Shown: positions 1-10,707, counted from the first letter of the stretch. The stretch: 60,249 nt of DNA from Paulinella micropora (GCA_009731375.1 BJOX01000249.1:494962-555210); one strand, 5' to 3'. A program made the numbers and translations. Notes: generated by a model not told the origin, from the letters alone.

Positions 1-396
1 CCCCCCGGCGAGCTCCACCAGCCGGATACTAAATTCAAGTCGAAAGTGATTAATAATTTGTCGAATATTATTTAATATTCAGCTTGTAATAATGCAATTA
101 AGCAGATTTAGTAATCAAATTCATTATTGAAACGGATGAGAAAAACCAATATTAAGATTTAATAAATGACTAAGTATCCTTTCTCACATATGTAGGAGGC
201 TTCATATTGATATCACAAAGTCAAACTAGGAAGCTTTAAAACAACTGGCAAATCATTTTAATACGTTATTCAGCTTATTCAATATTATTTTTACTAAATA
301 AAACACATTTTCAATGTCTGAATCAAAAAGTGCAAAATCACCTGTAGGACAATTTCGGAAAAATTGATACCCCACATTTGGCCGAATCACTTGTTG
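1..396. other. AT-rich flank without recognisable gene
   Basis: AT-rich unique sequence. No ORF of useful length, RNA gene or repeat was seen. It runs straight into the microsatellite block at 397. Confidence 0.6.
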
Positions 397-1140
397 TAAG
401 GTAGGTAAGGTAGGTAAGTTAGGTAAGTTAGGTAAGATAGGTAAGGTAGGTAAGGTAGGTAAGATAGGTAAGATAGGTCAGGTAGACAAGATACATGGGA
501 TAGATAAGATAGGTAAGATAGGCATTAGTATAGGTAAGATGGGTAAGATAGGTAAGGTAGGTAAGATAGGTAAGGTAGGTAAGGTAGGTAAGGTAGGTAA
601 GGTAGGTCAGGTAGACACGATACATGGGATAGATATGATAGGTAAGATAGGTATTAGTATAGGTAAGATGGGTAAGGTAGGTAAGGTAGGTAAGGTAGGT
701 AAGGTAGGTAAGGTAGGTAAGATAGGTAAGGTAGGTAAGGTAGGTAAGGTAGGTAAGGTAGGTAAGGTAGGTAAGGTAGGTTATATAGGTAAGGTAGGTA
801 AGGTAGGTAAGATGGGTAAGATAGGTAAGATAGGTAAGATAGGTAAGATAGGTAAGGTAGGTAAGGTAGGTAAGGTAGGTAAGAGATAGGTAAGATAGGT
901 AAGATAGGTAAAAGATAGGTAAGGTAGGTAAGGTAGGTAAGGTAGGTAAGATAGGTAAGATAGGTAAGGTAGGTAAGATAGGTAAGATAGGTAAGGTAGG
1001 TAAGGTAGGTAAGATAGGTAAGATAGGTAAGATAGGTAAGATAGGTAAGGTAGGTAAGATAGGTAAGATAGGTAAGGTAGGTAAGATAGGTAAGATAGGT
1101 AAGACAGGTAAGATAGGTAAGATAGGGTTAGATAGGGTTA
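397..1140. repeat. (GGTAAGGTA/GATAGGTAA)n microsatellite block
   Basis: About 740 bp of near-perfect short tandem repeat made of GGTAAGGTA and GGTAAGATA units. A higher-order unit with 'AGACA..GATACATGGGATAGAT' character recurs near 485 and 610. Apparent proteins here are pure K-V-G or Y-L-T repeats and are not genes. Every unit contains GGTAAG, the consensus 5' splice site. Confidence 0.9.
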
Positions 1141-1710
1141 GATAGGTAATATAGATAAGGTAAATAAGATAGATGAATTATGAGAGGTACTTGTCTGCAG
1201 CGGACTGTGTGCCCGCCCCCTTATTATCTACTGAGACCAGACAGGACAAGATAAGATAGATCAGATGGATAAGATAGATAAGATAGATAGGATAGATGAG
1301 ATAGATAAGATAGATGGTAAGACATACTTGTTGCTGCAGAGACCAGACAGGACAAGATAAGATAGATAAGATAGATATAAGACAGATAAGACAGGACAAG
1401 ATAAGATAGATAAGATGGATAAGATACGCAGGATAGATAAGATAGATAAGATAGATAAGATAGATATAAGACAGATAAGACAGATAAGACAGATAAGACA
1501 GATAAGACAGATAAGACAGATAAGACAGATAAGACAGATAAGACAGATAAGACAGATAAGACAGATAAGACAGATAGTAAGAGGCACTTGTTGCTGCAGA
1601 GACCAGACAGGACAAGATAAGAGAGACCAGATAGATAAGCTAGATAGGATAGATAAGATAGGTGATAAGATGTACTTGATGCTGCAGAGAGCAGACAGGA
1701 GAGACCAACA
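1141..1710. repeat. (GATAA/GACA)n repeat with embedded GC-richer unit
   Basis: Tandem GATAA and AGATAAGAC repeats, with about twelve perfect 10-bp units at 1458-1575. An embedded unit containing 'CTTGTTGCTGCAGAGACC' and 'AGACAGGACAAG' recurs near 1185, 1325, 1581 and 1670. Long minus-strand ORFs (Y-L-S, C-L-I repeats) are translation of low-complexity DNA. Confidence 0.85.
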
Positions 1711-1856
1711 CGCTGCACACACACATACATACATACATACATACATACATACACAAGCACACGCATATACACACGCAAATACACACACGCAAATACACAC
1801 ACACACACACATACACACACGCAAAGAGAAAATAAAATGAGAAAGAGAAAGAAAAT

Positions 1857-1903
<47 letters not shown>

Positions 1904-2017
1904 GACGGTGTGTGTCTGGTTGGCTGCTTTCGGCCGTTGACGTTCCTTCTCCAGCTGTGGACGTACATCACACACATAACACACACATCACACATACATC
2001 ACATACATAACATGCAC
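1711..2017. repeat. (ACAT)n, (CA)n and (GA)n tracts
   Basis: CA/ACAT repeats at 1713-1825 are followed by a (GA)n tract to about 1902. A short unique segment (1905-1965) then leads into the satellite. No gene was seen. Confidence 0.8.
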
Positions 2018-2705
2018 GACTTGTCATGCTTTCTAGATACATATCATACATAGCACATACATAACATAGATAACGCATATGTTATGTACATAACATGAAC
2101 GACTTGTCATGCTTTCTAGATACATATCACACATAGCACATACATAACATAGATAACACATACATGACACATACATGACATGCACGACTTGTCATGCTTT
2201 CTAGATACATATCACACATAGCACATACATAACACATACATAACGCATACATAACACATACATGACATGAACGACTTGTCATGCTTTCTAGATACATATC
2301 ATACATAGCACATACATAACATAGATAACGCATACATCACATATCACATACACGACTTGTCATGCTTTCTAGATACATATCATACATAGCACATACATAA
2401 CATAGATAACGCATACATAACATACATAACATGAACGACTTGTCATGTTTTCTAGATACATATCATACATAGCACATACATAGCACATACATAACACATA
2501 CATAACACATACATAACATGCACGACTTGTCATGTTGTCTAGATAGATTATTATCACACATAGCACATACATGACATAGATAACACATACATAACATAGA
2601 TAACATATTATTACGACTTCTCATGCTTTCAAGATACATATCATACATAGCACATACATCACATAGTTCAATGTGGCATATTATAACATGCACAACGACT
2701 TCTCA
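2018..2705. repeat. ~84-bp satellite with CTTGTCATGCTTTCTAGAT core
   Basis: Nine copies of a unit built on CGACTTGTCATGCTTTCTAG followed by ACATA/GCACATAC filler start near 2018, 2100, 2188, 2273, 2354, 2438, 2524, 2614 and 2696. Spacing is about 80-90 bp. The last two copies read CTTCTCATG and CTTCTCAAT and are more diverged. Confidence 0.85.
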
Positions 2706-3575
2706 ATCTATGCTCCCTGGTAGGTAGGTAGGTAGCCATGTAGGTAGGTATGTAGCGTAGTTGTGTGAGTTTGGTGGTCAGTGTGTTTAAGAGGTAGGCC
2801 GCTTGCAGCCTCATAGATAGATAACACAACTACCCTATCTAGTAGTATCAGTACTCTACCTACCTGCCTGCCTACCTGCCTGCTTGCCTGCCTACCTACC
2901 TACCTACCTGCCTACCTACCTACCTGCCTGCCTACCTGCCTACCTACCTGCCTGCCTGCCTACCTGCCTGTCTGCCTTACCTGTTGTACACGGCCTAGCG
3001 CTTGCAGCCTCATAGCTAGATAACACAACTGCCCTATCTAGTAGTATCAGTACCCTACCTACCTACCTACCTACCTGCCTGCCTGCCTGCCTTACCTGTG
3101 TGAGTGTGGTGGTCAGTGTGTTGAAGACGTAGATAGATAACACAACTACCTACCCTACCTACCCTACCTACCCTACCTACCCACCTACCTACCTACGCAC
3201 CTACCTACCTACCTACCTACCTACCTAACGGTGTGTGAGTGTGGTGGTCAGTGTGTTGAAGGCGCAGGCCGCCTGCAGCCTCAATATTAGATAGATCACA
3301 CACCTACCTACCAACCTGCCTACCTACCTACCTGCCTGCGTGCCTACTACCTGTGTGAGTGTGGTGGTCAGTGTACATGTGTTGAAGACGTAGGCCGCTT
3401 GCAGCCGCATAGATAGATAACACAACTACCTACCCTTCCTACCTACCTACCTACCTACCTACCTATCTACCTGCCTGTGTGAGTGTGTTGGTGAGTGCGT
3501 TGAAGACGTAGGCCGCCTGCAGCCTCATCAGGTACACACAGGCACGACGCACTGCCGCCTCCACGGTGGAGCCTC
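2706..3575 (-). repeat. Repeated exon-like unit inside (CTAC)n/(CCTG)n microsatellite
   Basis: CTAC, CCTG and CCTA tetranucleotide tracts are interrupted by copies of a ~50-bp unit near 2762-2810, 2995-3020, 3103-3135, 3232-3290, 3353-3415 and 3478-3530. Read on the minus strand the unit encodes MRLQAAYVFNTLTTTLTQ. In the copy near 3100 it ends at CACACAG followed by GTAAGG, a good splice donor. This resembles a host exon duplicated several times, with the microsatellite acting as intron. Whether any copy is transcribed is unknown. Confidence 0.55.
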
Positions 3576-3984
3576 CTTTCTTAGGTTGTTCCTCTTCTTC
3601 CTCACTTTCGCTTTCACTTTCACTCTCGCTTTCTTCTTCCACTTTCCTTTTTATCACTTTCTTCGTCTTCTTCTGTTTGGTCTTTAATTTAATACCTGCA
3701 ACCCGTTGTGCGACGATATCTACAAAGTCGTGCTCTACTTCCTCGTCCGAACTGCTTTCCTCAATCTGTTCACCATCAGTTCCATTTATCATATCTTTCG
3801 CCAACTGCTTTTTAGCTGTGTGGTCCATCTTTTTGTCTTCATTCATTTCTTTCACATTTTTAGCCTCTTCCTCCGCGAGTAGTTCCCTAGCCCTCTCAAT
3901 CTTTCGTTGCCTTGCATACTGTTTCTTCATTACAGTCGCTTTTTCAAGGTTCTTTATGGCAATTTCTCTATTACCTCTAGGCAT
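3463..3984 (-). CDS. Virus-like basic/acidic coiled protein, 3' end fused to host exon-like unit
   Basis: This is a 173-residue ORF starting MPRGNREIAIKNLEKA. The first ~115 residues are highly charged and helical. A Ser/Glu tract lies at about residues 92-100 and a stronger one at about 113-135, ending EEEEEQPKK. This composition resembles small charged proteins seen in polinton-like and giant viruses, but I cannot assign a family. The last ~35 residues fall in the duplicated host-like exon unit of the flanking DNA, so the C-terminus is probably not native and the viral fragment may end near 3575-3585. It diverges from the fibre fragment at 4112, with a ~130-bp AT-rich promoter gap between them. 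Confidence 0.5.
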   Translation of the reverse strand: MPRGNREIAIKNLEKATVMKKQYARQRKIERARELLAEEEAKNVKEMNEDKKMDHTAKKQLAKDMINGTDGEQIEESSSDEEVEHDFVDIVAQRVAGIKLKTKQKKTKKVIKRKVEEESESESESESEEEEEQPKKGGSTVEAAVRRACVYLMRLQAAYVFNALTNTLTQAGR

Positions 3985-4111
3985 CGTTTGTTTCGGTTGT
4001 ATGTAAAACCAAAAATAATTTTTAATCAGTTTAATTATTATTCAATATATATAGCAGAGACTCCGCCTCCTCACCTCCACAGGTTTTGGTGAAGCTTTTT
4101 CAAAAGGTTCA

Positions 4112-4763
4112 ATGAGTCAATATAAATCATTACTCGGACTTAATGAGTTGGCTGTGGACTCACTCAATATACTTAACTTAGATTTAACGAACACGAACAT
4201 AATAGGCCTTAATACAGACAGAGTGCCAGAAGATGCAGACCCCGTAAATTTATATTTCACTAATTCCAGATTTGATGTACGAATGGCGACAACATCAATA
4301 GATGCATTAAGTGATGTGACAATAGCAACTGCGGTGGACAATCAGTTGCTCATTTATAGCACAGGACAATGGAGGAACACAAATCAACCATTTCTTAGAT
4401 TTGACGGCACCGCAAATATGACGGGCTCCATAAATATGGGGGGTCAAAGCATAGTTGACGGTATTGATGTTTCTGTTCTTGACTCTTCTGTGGTCAAACT
4501 AACAGGAAATCAAACAATAACAGGAACGAAAACATTTAGCGACAAAATAACAACGACAGCAGGTAAACTGATAATCATAGGAAGAACAACAAAAGGAGGA
4601 AATGTACCAACAGGTGGTTTAGAATTGTATGGCAATTGGAGGCGCTCATATGCAAGCAGTCACCTCAGAAGATGATTATCCTACTTTTTCTTTAATTAAC
4701 TCATCACACGGAGGTATAATTATTGCATTTGATGCTTATATTAATGATTTCACTTGGAAATCA
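4112..4763 (+). pseudogene. Truncated second copy of tail-fibre-like gene
   Basis: The frame starts MSQYKSLLGLNELAVDS. It contains one fibre-type repeat (VNLYFTNSRFDVRM) and then runs closely parallel to the complete fibre gene at 14340, sharing DNQLLIYSTGQWRNTN, MTGSINMGGQSI and KTFSDKITTTAGK. A small deletion with frameshift lies near 4630, where the other copy has a few extra codons. Homology continues in a second frame (IGGAHMQAVTSEDDYPTFSL) until about 4762 and then stops abruptly at a copia fragment. The repeat stalk and S74 chaperone end are absent. It may be a remnant of a second integrated element, or a second fibre gene of the 9-25 kb element separated by later insertions. Confidence 0.8.
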
Positions 4764-5660
4764 AGTTATCTGGACGTGTCATCTTGGTTAGAAATAAAAG
4801 TTCTCCTACCAAACTAGGAATCGAATGTTTTCTAAGTGCATTAGTATCTCCCATGGGTTCGGGCTCATGTTCAGCAGTAAGTGTGCTAACTGGTTTTACA
4901 TCTGCATATCCTACATCCTTCTAAATCTGATCTTGATACTTCTTCTGATGCAATAGAAGACTCCCTCCTTCCTGAACTATTTCTATGCCTTTGAACTCTT
5001 TAGCCACTCCCAGTCTCTTAAGAGGATAAAACTTTTCTAGCTTACTTGCAAAATGATTATATGTTTGTTCATTAGGGGCAGAGAAAATAAGATCATCTAC
5101 ATGGAAAATACCAACTATAGCATCTCTTATCTGTTTATCTTTCTCAACAAACATACATAAGTCTGAATCTAGTAACCTGAATCCTAATTCCTCTAACTTA
5201 TGGGCTAAGATTTCATACCATCTTCTGCCAGCTTGCGGCGCGCCATACAGAGCTCCATCTACTCTCCATATCATGCCTTCATGCTCCTCACTGTCTATAC
5301 CTTCTGGTGCATAATAAGCGTAAACAGGATCATGCATTCGTGCATTTAGATAAGCATTTTTAAAGTCTATACCGTATAGCTTATGTCCATGCCAAGCTGC
5401 AAGCTTAGATAAAAAGAGTAATGAGCGGTGTGCAGCACAGGGCACAAATAGTTGGTCTGGGTTATAGCTAACTCCTGGCTCTAGCATATCTCCCCTCAAA
5501 GCTAACCTTGACTTAATGAACTTTCGTCCTTTATCGTCTAGTTTGACTTTGTGTACCCACGTCAATCTCACTACTTTTACTCCCTTTTCTTTTGCTTCTT
5601 TGGGGCTTACCCATGTGTAAGTGTTAAAAGAATTTAGAGCTATCACAATTATAGACTAGA
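4763..5660 (-). mobile_element. Ty1/copia reverse transcriptase fragment (RVT_2)
   Basis: The minus-strand frame has the copia RVT_2 landmarks in order: NTYTWVSPKEA, WVHKVKLDDKG, KSRLALRG, YGIDFKNAYLNA (first catalytic Asp), LYGAPQAGRRWYE, IVGIFHVDDLIF (the catalytic DD) and a downstream VKPVSTLTAEHEPEP tail ending in MTRPDN. A TAG at 4921-4923 interrupts the frame and coding similarity continues beyond it. The start around 5646 is not real; the fragment begins abruptly after an upstream stop near 5660. No LTR, integrase or RNase H is present. It is truncated at both ends and lies opposite to, and abutting, the fibre fragment. Confidence 0.9.
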
Positions 5661-6928
5661 ACTACGGTCATTCTACAATACTAACAAATTACTCACAAAT
5701 TCCACTTGGCCGAAGTAATTAATAAGTAAAACGTAATTGTCCTACCAACGGTCCCCCCCCCCCCCACCTAGTGTGAGTCTACTATGATACTGCACTGTGA
5801 CACCCGGCTAGTTATTGCCACGGATGATCAATTCCATTTATACTTGATCAGAATCCATTGATTTCAAGTCATATATTATACTTTCAAAAACAGTTATTCA
5901 ATAACTTCACGGAGGTTTACCAGACCACGAGTGACTGTGCTCACCCCTTTGCAATCATGATGTGATAAGTAGGTTTGAGTTTGTTTGCGTTTGCAGTAAA
6001 GGTAAGTTGGCTTTCTATTCCGTACGTAAGACACTCAAGTTTTGAAGTCTGTCCAGACCGCCTCCAGCATCATGGCCAGTTGATTAGTGTATGTATATAT
6101 AATTTCTCTAAGTTGTTGAAAGTTGATTAGTGGAAAAATATAGAGAAAATTGTGACAGTTCGTCTTGCAGGCCGATATACTGATTAATATAATAAAATGA
6201 CTTTGATATCACTGTAAACCGATCAAGTTGTAGAAATTTATGTTGATTTTTCTAGTAGTTTGAAATACTTTGATGTCAGCCGGTTTTATTAACATGTAAG
6301 TGAGACGGCACAAACATTGGCAGAACGGGAAGGTGCGTGAATAGGTGACTCTGACACTGTTTTTATTATATATATTATTATACAATACAATAAAAACATG
6401 TGAGAATGGAATTATTAATTAATATTAATAGTATCATGATAATAAATACATTGCAATATTATTTAATATTAATAATAGAGAGGGGAGGGGGGGGTAGCCT
6501 AGGATGAAGTATTCAAGTTCCCACTAGTAGATTATTAATAAATACGTCACGTGCAATATTGTATTATTATTATAATATTATAATATTAATATTAATTAAT
6601 AAGTTTAATATATGACTGATTGCTATTAACTTGAATAACTGACTAAGTTACGGTGGCACCGGCGTTCACTGAGATGTCAAAGCCGCTGAGTCAAAGTCAA
6701 ATTGTGACACAGATATACTAGTATGCTACTAGTTAATATTAATATCACTCATAGCTGAGTACTGGCAGTATCATGATCATTCTTAATATTAAAAATATTA
6801 TATTAATAATTTAACGTGACTCAAGTTGAATTAATCTTTAGATCAAGTTTCAAAGTTGAATTAACTTCATGTTCAGAGTTCGGAATTCAAATTAATGTAG
6901 TATGAATGATGTTATATAATTTTAACGT

Positions 6929-6929
<1 letters not shown>
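5661..6929. other. AT-rich intergenic DNA
   Basis: No convincing coding region. A C-run lies near 5752-5766, and a stretch rich in AATATTAATATTAATTAATA at 6400-6620 could melt easily. Nothing else could be assigned. Confidence 0.5.
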
Positions 6930-6984
<55 letters not shown>

Positions 6985-7118
6985 AAGAAGAAAGAAGACA
7001 GAAGAAAGACGAAAGACGAAAGAAGAAAGAAGAAAGAAGAAAGAAGAAAAACGAAAGAAGAAAGAAGAAAGAAGAAAGAAGAAGAAAGAAGAAAGAAGAA
7101 GAAAGAAGAAAGAAGAAA

Positions 7119-7155
<37 letters not shown>

Positions 7156-7480
7156 AGAAAGAAAGAAAGAAAGAAGAAGGAAGAAGGAAGAAGGAAGAAG
7201 GAAGTGAAGGAGGAAGAAGGAGGAAGAAGGAGGAAGAAGGAGGAAGAAGGAGGAAGAAGGAAGAAGAAGGAAGAAGGAAGGAAGAAGGAAGGAAGAAGAA
7301 GAAGAAGAAGAAGAAGAAGAAGAAGAAGAAGAAGAAGAAGAAGAAGGAAGAAGAAGAGGAAGAGGAAGAGGAAGAGGAAGAGGAAGGGGAAGTGGAAGAG
7401 CAAGAGGAAGAGGAAGAGGAGGAAGAGGAAAAGGAAGAGGAAGAGGAAGAAGAAGAAGAAGAAGAAGAAGAAGAAGAAGA
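6930..7480. repeat. (GATA)n then purine-only (GAAA/GAA/GGAA)n tract
   Basis: (GATA)n at 6930-6983 passes into about 490 bp of almost pure purine DNA. Unit order changes gradually from GAAGAAA to GAAAGAAA to GGAAGAA to GAA to GAGGAA. Long ORFs on both strands (poly-S/F/L and K/R/E) are artefacts of this composition. Confidence 0.9.
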
Positions 7481-7620
7481 CTGTATCGACCAAAAAGCGA
7501 TATACTTTGTCAACTTGGCAAGTACTTCGATTTTTGGTCACTTGATACAGTAGTTCAATCTAAAAAAAATCCAAGCCCAGCCAAGAAGAAGAAGAAGAAG
7601 AAGAAGAAGAAGAAGAAGAA

Positions 7621-7765
7621 GGAGTTCGGGCTAACGATTTGTATGGATGACCAGAGGTCGCTTGTAAAAGTAACTTCATTAAATTAAAGGCAAAGGCAAA
7701 GAAGAAGAAGAAGAAGAAGAAGAAGAAGAAGAAGAAGAAGAAGAAGAAGAAGAAGAAGAAGAAGA
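7621..7765 (+). repeat. ~70-bp dispersed unit with (GAA)n tail, copy 1
   Basis: A unit beginning TTCGGGCTAACGATTTGTAT and ending AAAGGCAAAGGCAAAG is followed by (GAA)n. It recurs three more times at 8189-8600. It lies directly upstream of an (ATT)n tract and a SINE. Confidence 0.75.
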
Positions 7766-7800
<35 letters not shown>

Positions 7801-7801
<1 letters not shown>

Positions 7802-8059
7802 GATAGCCCAGTGGTCAAGTTCTACCATCTGGGCCTGTCGCCAGTTCGATTCCCGTCGGTGCCACCAGTATTTTCATTGAACATATCGGTCTATTTCTGG
7901 ACCAGTATTTTCATTGAACATACCGGCCCGTCTGGAAGTGTTGGAACTGCCCTTGCGGGGGTGTCATTAGAGCTTATCGTCAATTCTTCGTACTCCCCTC
8001 ACGGGTGAGACGATGGAGGCGCATGTGCAGAAATGCATCAGCCATTGACAGAGAAGCAC

Positions 8060-8106
<47 letters not shown>
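7801..8106 (+). mobile_element. tRNA-derived SINE with (ATT)n tail
   Basis: The head contains a good RNA polymerase III A box (TAGCCCAGTGG) and B box (AGTTCGATTCC), followed by a tRNA-like 3' end CGGTGCCACCA. The body includes a ~40-bp duplication (CAGTATTTTCATTGAACATA twice) and ends GACAGAGAAGCAC followed by (TAT/ATT)n. Other copies in the window are at 30072-30357 (minus), 57983-58120 (5' part lost in a gap) and 60181-60249 (cut by the window end). (ATT)n also lies immediately upstream, so insertion may target such tracts. Confidence 0.85.
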
Positions 8107-8107
<1 letters not shown>

Positions 8108-8188
8108 GATTATTACTTTAATATATTGCAGCGTTACTTTAATAATTTTTAATATTAATATTATAAGGGTCACCGTCTTAGTTAAATC

Positions 8189-8600
8189 AATGGCCTTCGG
8201 GCTAACGATTTGTATGGATGACCAGAGGTCGCTTGTAAAAGTAACTTCATTAAATTAAAGGCAAAGGCAAAGAAGAAAAGAAGAAGAAGAAGAAGAAGAA
8301 GAAGAAGAAGAAGAAGAAGAAGAAGAAGAAGAAGAAGAAGAAGAAGAAGAAGAAGAAGAAGAAGAAGAAGAAAAGAAGAAAAGAAGNNNNNNNNNNTGGC
8401 CTTCGAGCTAACGACTTGTATGGATGACCAGAGGTCGCTTGTAAAAGTAACTTCATTAAATCAAATGCAAAGGCAAAGGCAAGAAGAAGAAGAAGAAGAA
8501 GAAGAAGAAGAAGAAGAATGGCCTTCTGGCTAACGATTTGTATGGATGACCAGAGGTCACTGACTTCATTAAATCAAAGGCAAAGTCCAAGAAGAGACGC
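8189..8600 (+). repeat. Three tandem copies of the ~70-bp unit with (GAA)n tails
   Basis: Copies begin near 8190, 8397 and 8519. Each has the TGTATGGATGACCAGAGGTC core, and the first two end in (GAA)n; the third ends in AAAGTCCAAGAAGAGACG. A 10-N gap at 8387-8396 falls at the end of one GAA run, so unit number is uncertain. Confidence 0.8.
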
Positions 8601-8976
8601 AAGATGGAGAGACTATTATCACACACTCTAGACACTGCATGCCGCACATCACTATCACTACTGTCAAGCGTGAAGCGCAACATTCATAGCCTTAGCAGCA
8701 CTGAGCAAGCTTTTCCGATTGATACTACGCTCATCCTGCCTACCTTACGTGCCTACCTTACCTTCCTATCTACCCACCCACCTACCTACTTACCTAAACA
8801 GAAGTTCTGTCTTACCTACCCACCACTACCTACCCTTCTTACCAACCTACCTACTAGTACTCCTACCTGCATATTTCCTCCTACTTTTTGCTTTTCTCCT
8901 TGGACGATCGGCAAAAAAAATCCTTTTTGACCAAAATTGGTGGCACCGGATCAGCCATAACGATATTTTTTACTGA
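8601..8976. other. Intergenic DNA, short CTAC repeats
   Basis: Mostly unique sequence with a loose CTACC/TACC repeat at 8735-8880. No gene was recognised. The left end of the viral element should lie in or near the right part of this stretch, but I see no terminal inverted repeat. Confidence 0.45.
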
Positions 8977-9310
8977 TCAGAATTGAAGGGATTTTAAATA
9001 TTCAATTTTAGGGTCTGGTCCTTTCTGCTTCTCTTTCTCTATCTGCTTGAGATATTCCCCTTTGAATTTATCCAATACTACTTTATTAATTTCTCTGTAT
9101 TTCTTCTGTTGCTCTTTAACCTTATCCTTATTTTTTCTTATAATATTCCCTTCGTTGTTCATTTATCTTCTCTTTATTTGCTTCTCTATATCTTCTCTGT
9201 TGCTCTTTAATTTTTTCCTTATTATTTTCCACATACTTTGCTCTATATCGTTGCCTCCTTGGATCAGGGAGACTGAACACTGCCTTTATTTCCTCTATGG
9301 TAGAACTCAT
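8977..9310 (-). pseudogene. Small charged repeat protein related to GIY-YIG C-terminal repeats
   Basis: The ATG at 9308-9310 is preceded by TATATATA, fitting the promoter pattern of neighbouring viral genes. The product starts MSSTIEEIKAVFSLPDPRR and then has three rounds of a charged repeat of the type NKEKIKEQQRRYREAN. A frameshift in a poly-A run near 9131-9137 splits it, and the second part reads KVKEQQKKYREINK and ends KIEYLKSLQF. The same style of repeat follows the nuclease domain of the GIY-YIG gene at 18212-18913, but there is no nuclease domain here. It may be a nuclease-associated DNA-binding or regulatory protein; its function is unknown. Confidence 0.6.
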
Positions 9311-9799
9311 TATATATACTATGTATAGTATATGCTTAATACATAATTCAATGGTTGAATATAAGAGCACGCGAGAGAGATTGTCGTCTCCTAAGGGGTG
9401 TCCAACCTTAGGGTTGGCAGTGTCCAAGCGATTTTTTATAAGGTTAGACTTTTTTTAGGTATTAAATTTCTGTATTTATTATATTATTCTTCTTACTATT
9501 ATATATATTTTATATTGTCCAAGTTGTCCAACCTTTTATTAAGAAATGGAAAAATTTTTGTCGTCTCCCGATTTTTCACAAATAGGAAAAATAATTTTCC
9601 TGGCGGGGGGTCGGCCTCGGACACATTGGCCTACATTAATACAAACAAAAATATTCTCTCTCACACTGCTATTATTGACAACAACTGGCCAAGTCGTTTT
9701 TAACAACATTTGGGGACATATCGGGGGTATATAAGATTAGTATTTTTTTACTATTTAAAATAATTAAAATAGTATAATTATATATATAAGGGACATATA
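9311..9799. other. Intergenic DNA near the left part of the viral element
   Basis: AT-rich. It contains a perfect small palindrome CCAACCTTAGGGTTGG at 9402-9417, and TTGTCGTCTC occurs twice (9381, 9557). The run before 9800 (ATATATATAAGGGACATATA) resembles the viral promoter box. No gene was seen. Confidence 0.5.
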
Positions 9800-10027
9800 A
9801 TGCAGAGGACACGTCAATTTACTGAGGAAGAAGTGGTTCAACGGAGAAGGGAACGAGCAAAAGCCTTTTTGAAGGCACATCCCGACAAGAATAGTGCGAA
9901 CGCGAATGCATACTATTATAAAAACCAAGAGAGGATAAAATTATTGCGGAAAGATAAATACGAAAAACAAAAAGCTGAATTGATTGAATTAAGGACTTTT
10001 CGTATTAACATGTTAAACAATATATAA
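9800..10027 (+). CDS. Small basic protein of the viral element
   Basis: 75 residues, intact, start supported by a TATATATA box 10-20 bases upstream. It is lysine/arginine-rich (FTEEEVVQRRRERAKAF, then AYYYKNQERIKLLRKDKYEK) and predicted helical. The YYYKNQERIK stretch resembles the charged repeats of the gene at 8977-9310 and of the GIY-YIG protein. It lies 48 bp upstream of the zinc-binding gene on the same strand. Function unknown; a nucleic-acid-binding accessory protein is a guess. Confidence 0.65.
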   Translation: MQRTRQFTEEEVVQRRRERAKAFLKAHPDKNSANANAYYYKNQERIKLLRKDKYEKQKAELIELRTFRINMLNNI

Positions 10028-10075
10028 TTTATTTTATATATTTTCATAAAAAATATATACACTATTATATAAACC

Positions 10076-10533
10076 ATGGACACTTCTCATCGCCGATCGT
10101 ATTGGACATATGATGACTTAAGACTTCATTTGGATTATGTGAGTGGAAGTTATTTCTTAAATCTAGTCAATGCAGTTTCATTTATATCATCCGATGGAAA
10201 GTGGAACACAAACGACTGGAAACTTGTGGAAAGTATAGAAAATGAAGAAGAACAATATTGTTGCTGCTAACATGAGATTACAAAGAATTATGTTATAAAA
10301 AATGTAAAAAAAACGGAAACGAAATGATGCTTGGCTCTGAATGTATCAAGCGATTCAAAAACGATAAAATGAATGAAGATTTATCGTTGCTTATTCGGAC
10401 GCTTGAGAATCCAAACATTAAATTTTGTTGTTATTGTAAAAGCAATCGGGCGATTCCAAAAAAGATTGTAGAAAAATATCCGAACAGGGACAAGTATTAT
10501 CATAAGACATGTCTCATAAAGAAATTGAAGTAG
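10076..10533 (+). pseudogene. Cys/His zinc-binding viral protein, broken
   Basis: The first part (MDTSHRRSYWTYDDLRLHL) ends CCC at an in-frame TAA (10268-10270). Similarity to the viral pattern C-x-C-H-x-I-x(3)-Y-x-I then continues past the stop (HEITKNYVIKNV). A poly-A frameshift at 10306-10313 leads into the pattern MMLGSECIKRF. The last part has a second Cys/His set (FCCYCKS, HKTCL). The GSxCIxKF-type motif occurs in short cysteine-rich proteins of large DNA viruses and their relatives, whose role is not established. Two lesions make this copy inactive unless they are assembly errors. The ATG is preceded by ATTATATAAACC. Confidence 0.65.
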
Positions 10534-10707
10534 TGTGAATTTTGCATGCAATTCAAAGAATTTATTAAATGTGATACTTGAATGAGTAAAAAAAAAGAAG
10601 TTATTTTTTTTGTATAAAGATATATAAAAAATTATAATTATGTATTAAGGATAAGTATTTATTAAAATATATAGAATAATTAATTTATTTTTATAAAAAA
10701 GTTCTGA

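Noticed and set aside
397-1140. CRISPR-like or telomere-like array
   Set aside because: Units are contiguous without unique spacers, and GGTAAGGTA is not a known telomere repeat.
2018-2705. CRISPR array from regular ~84-bp spacing
   Set aside because: The spacers are themselves variants of ACATA repeats, so this is a satellite in eukaryotic DNA.
7801-7880. Functional tRNA gene
   Set aside because: Pol III boxes are present but the cloverleaf is imperfect, and the unit is repeated with a long non-tRNA body and ATT tail; it is a SINE head.
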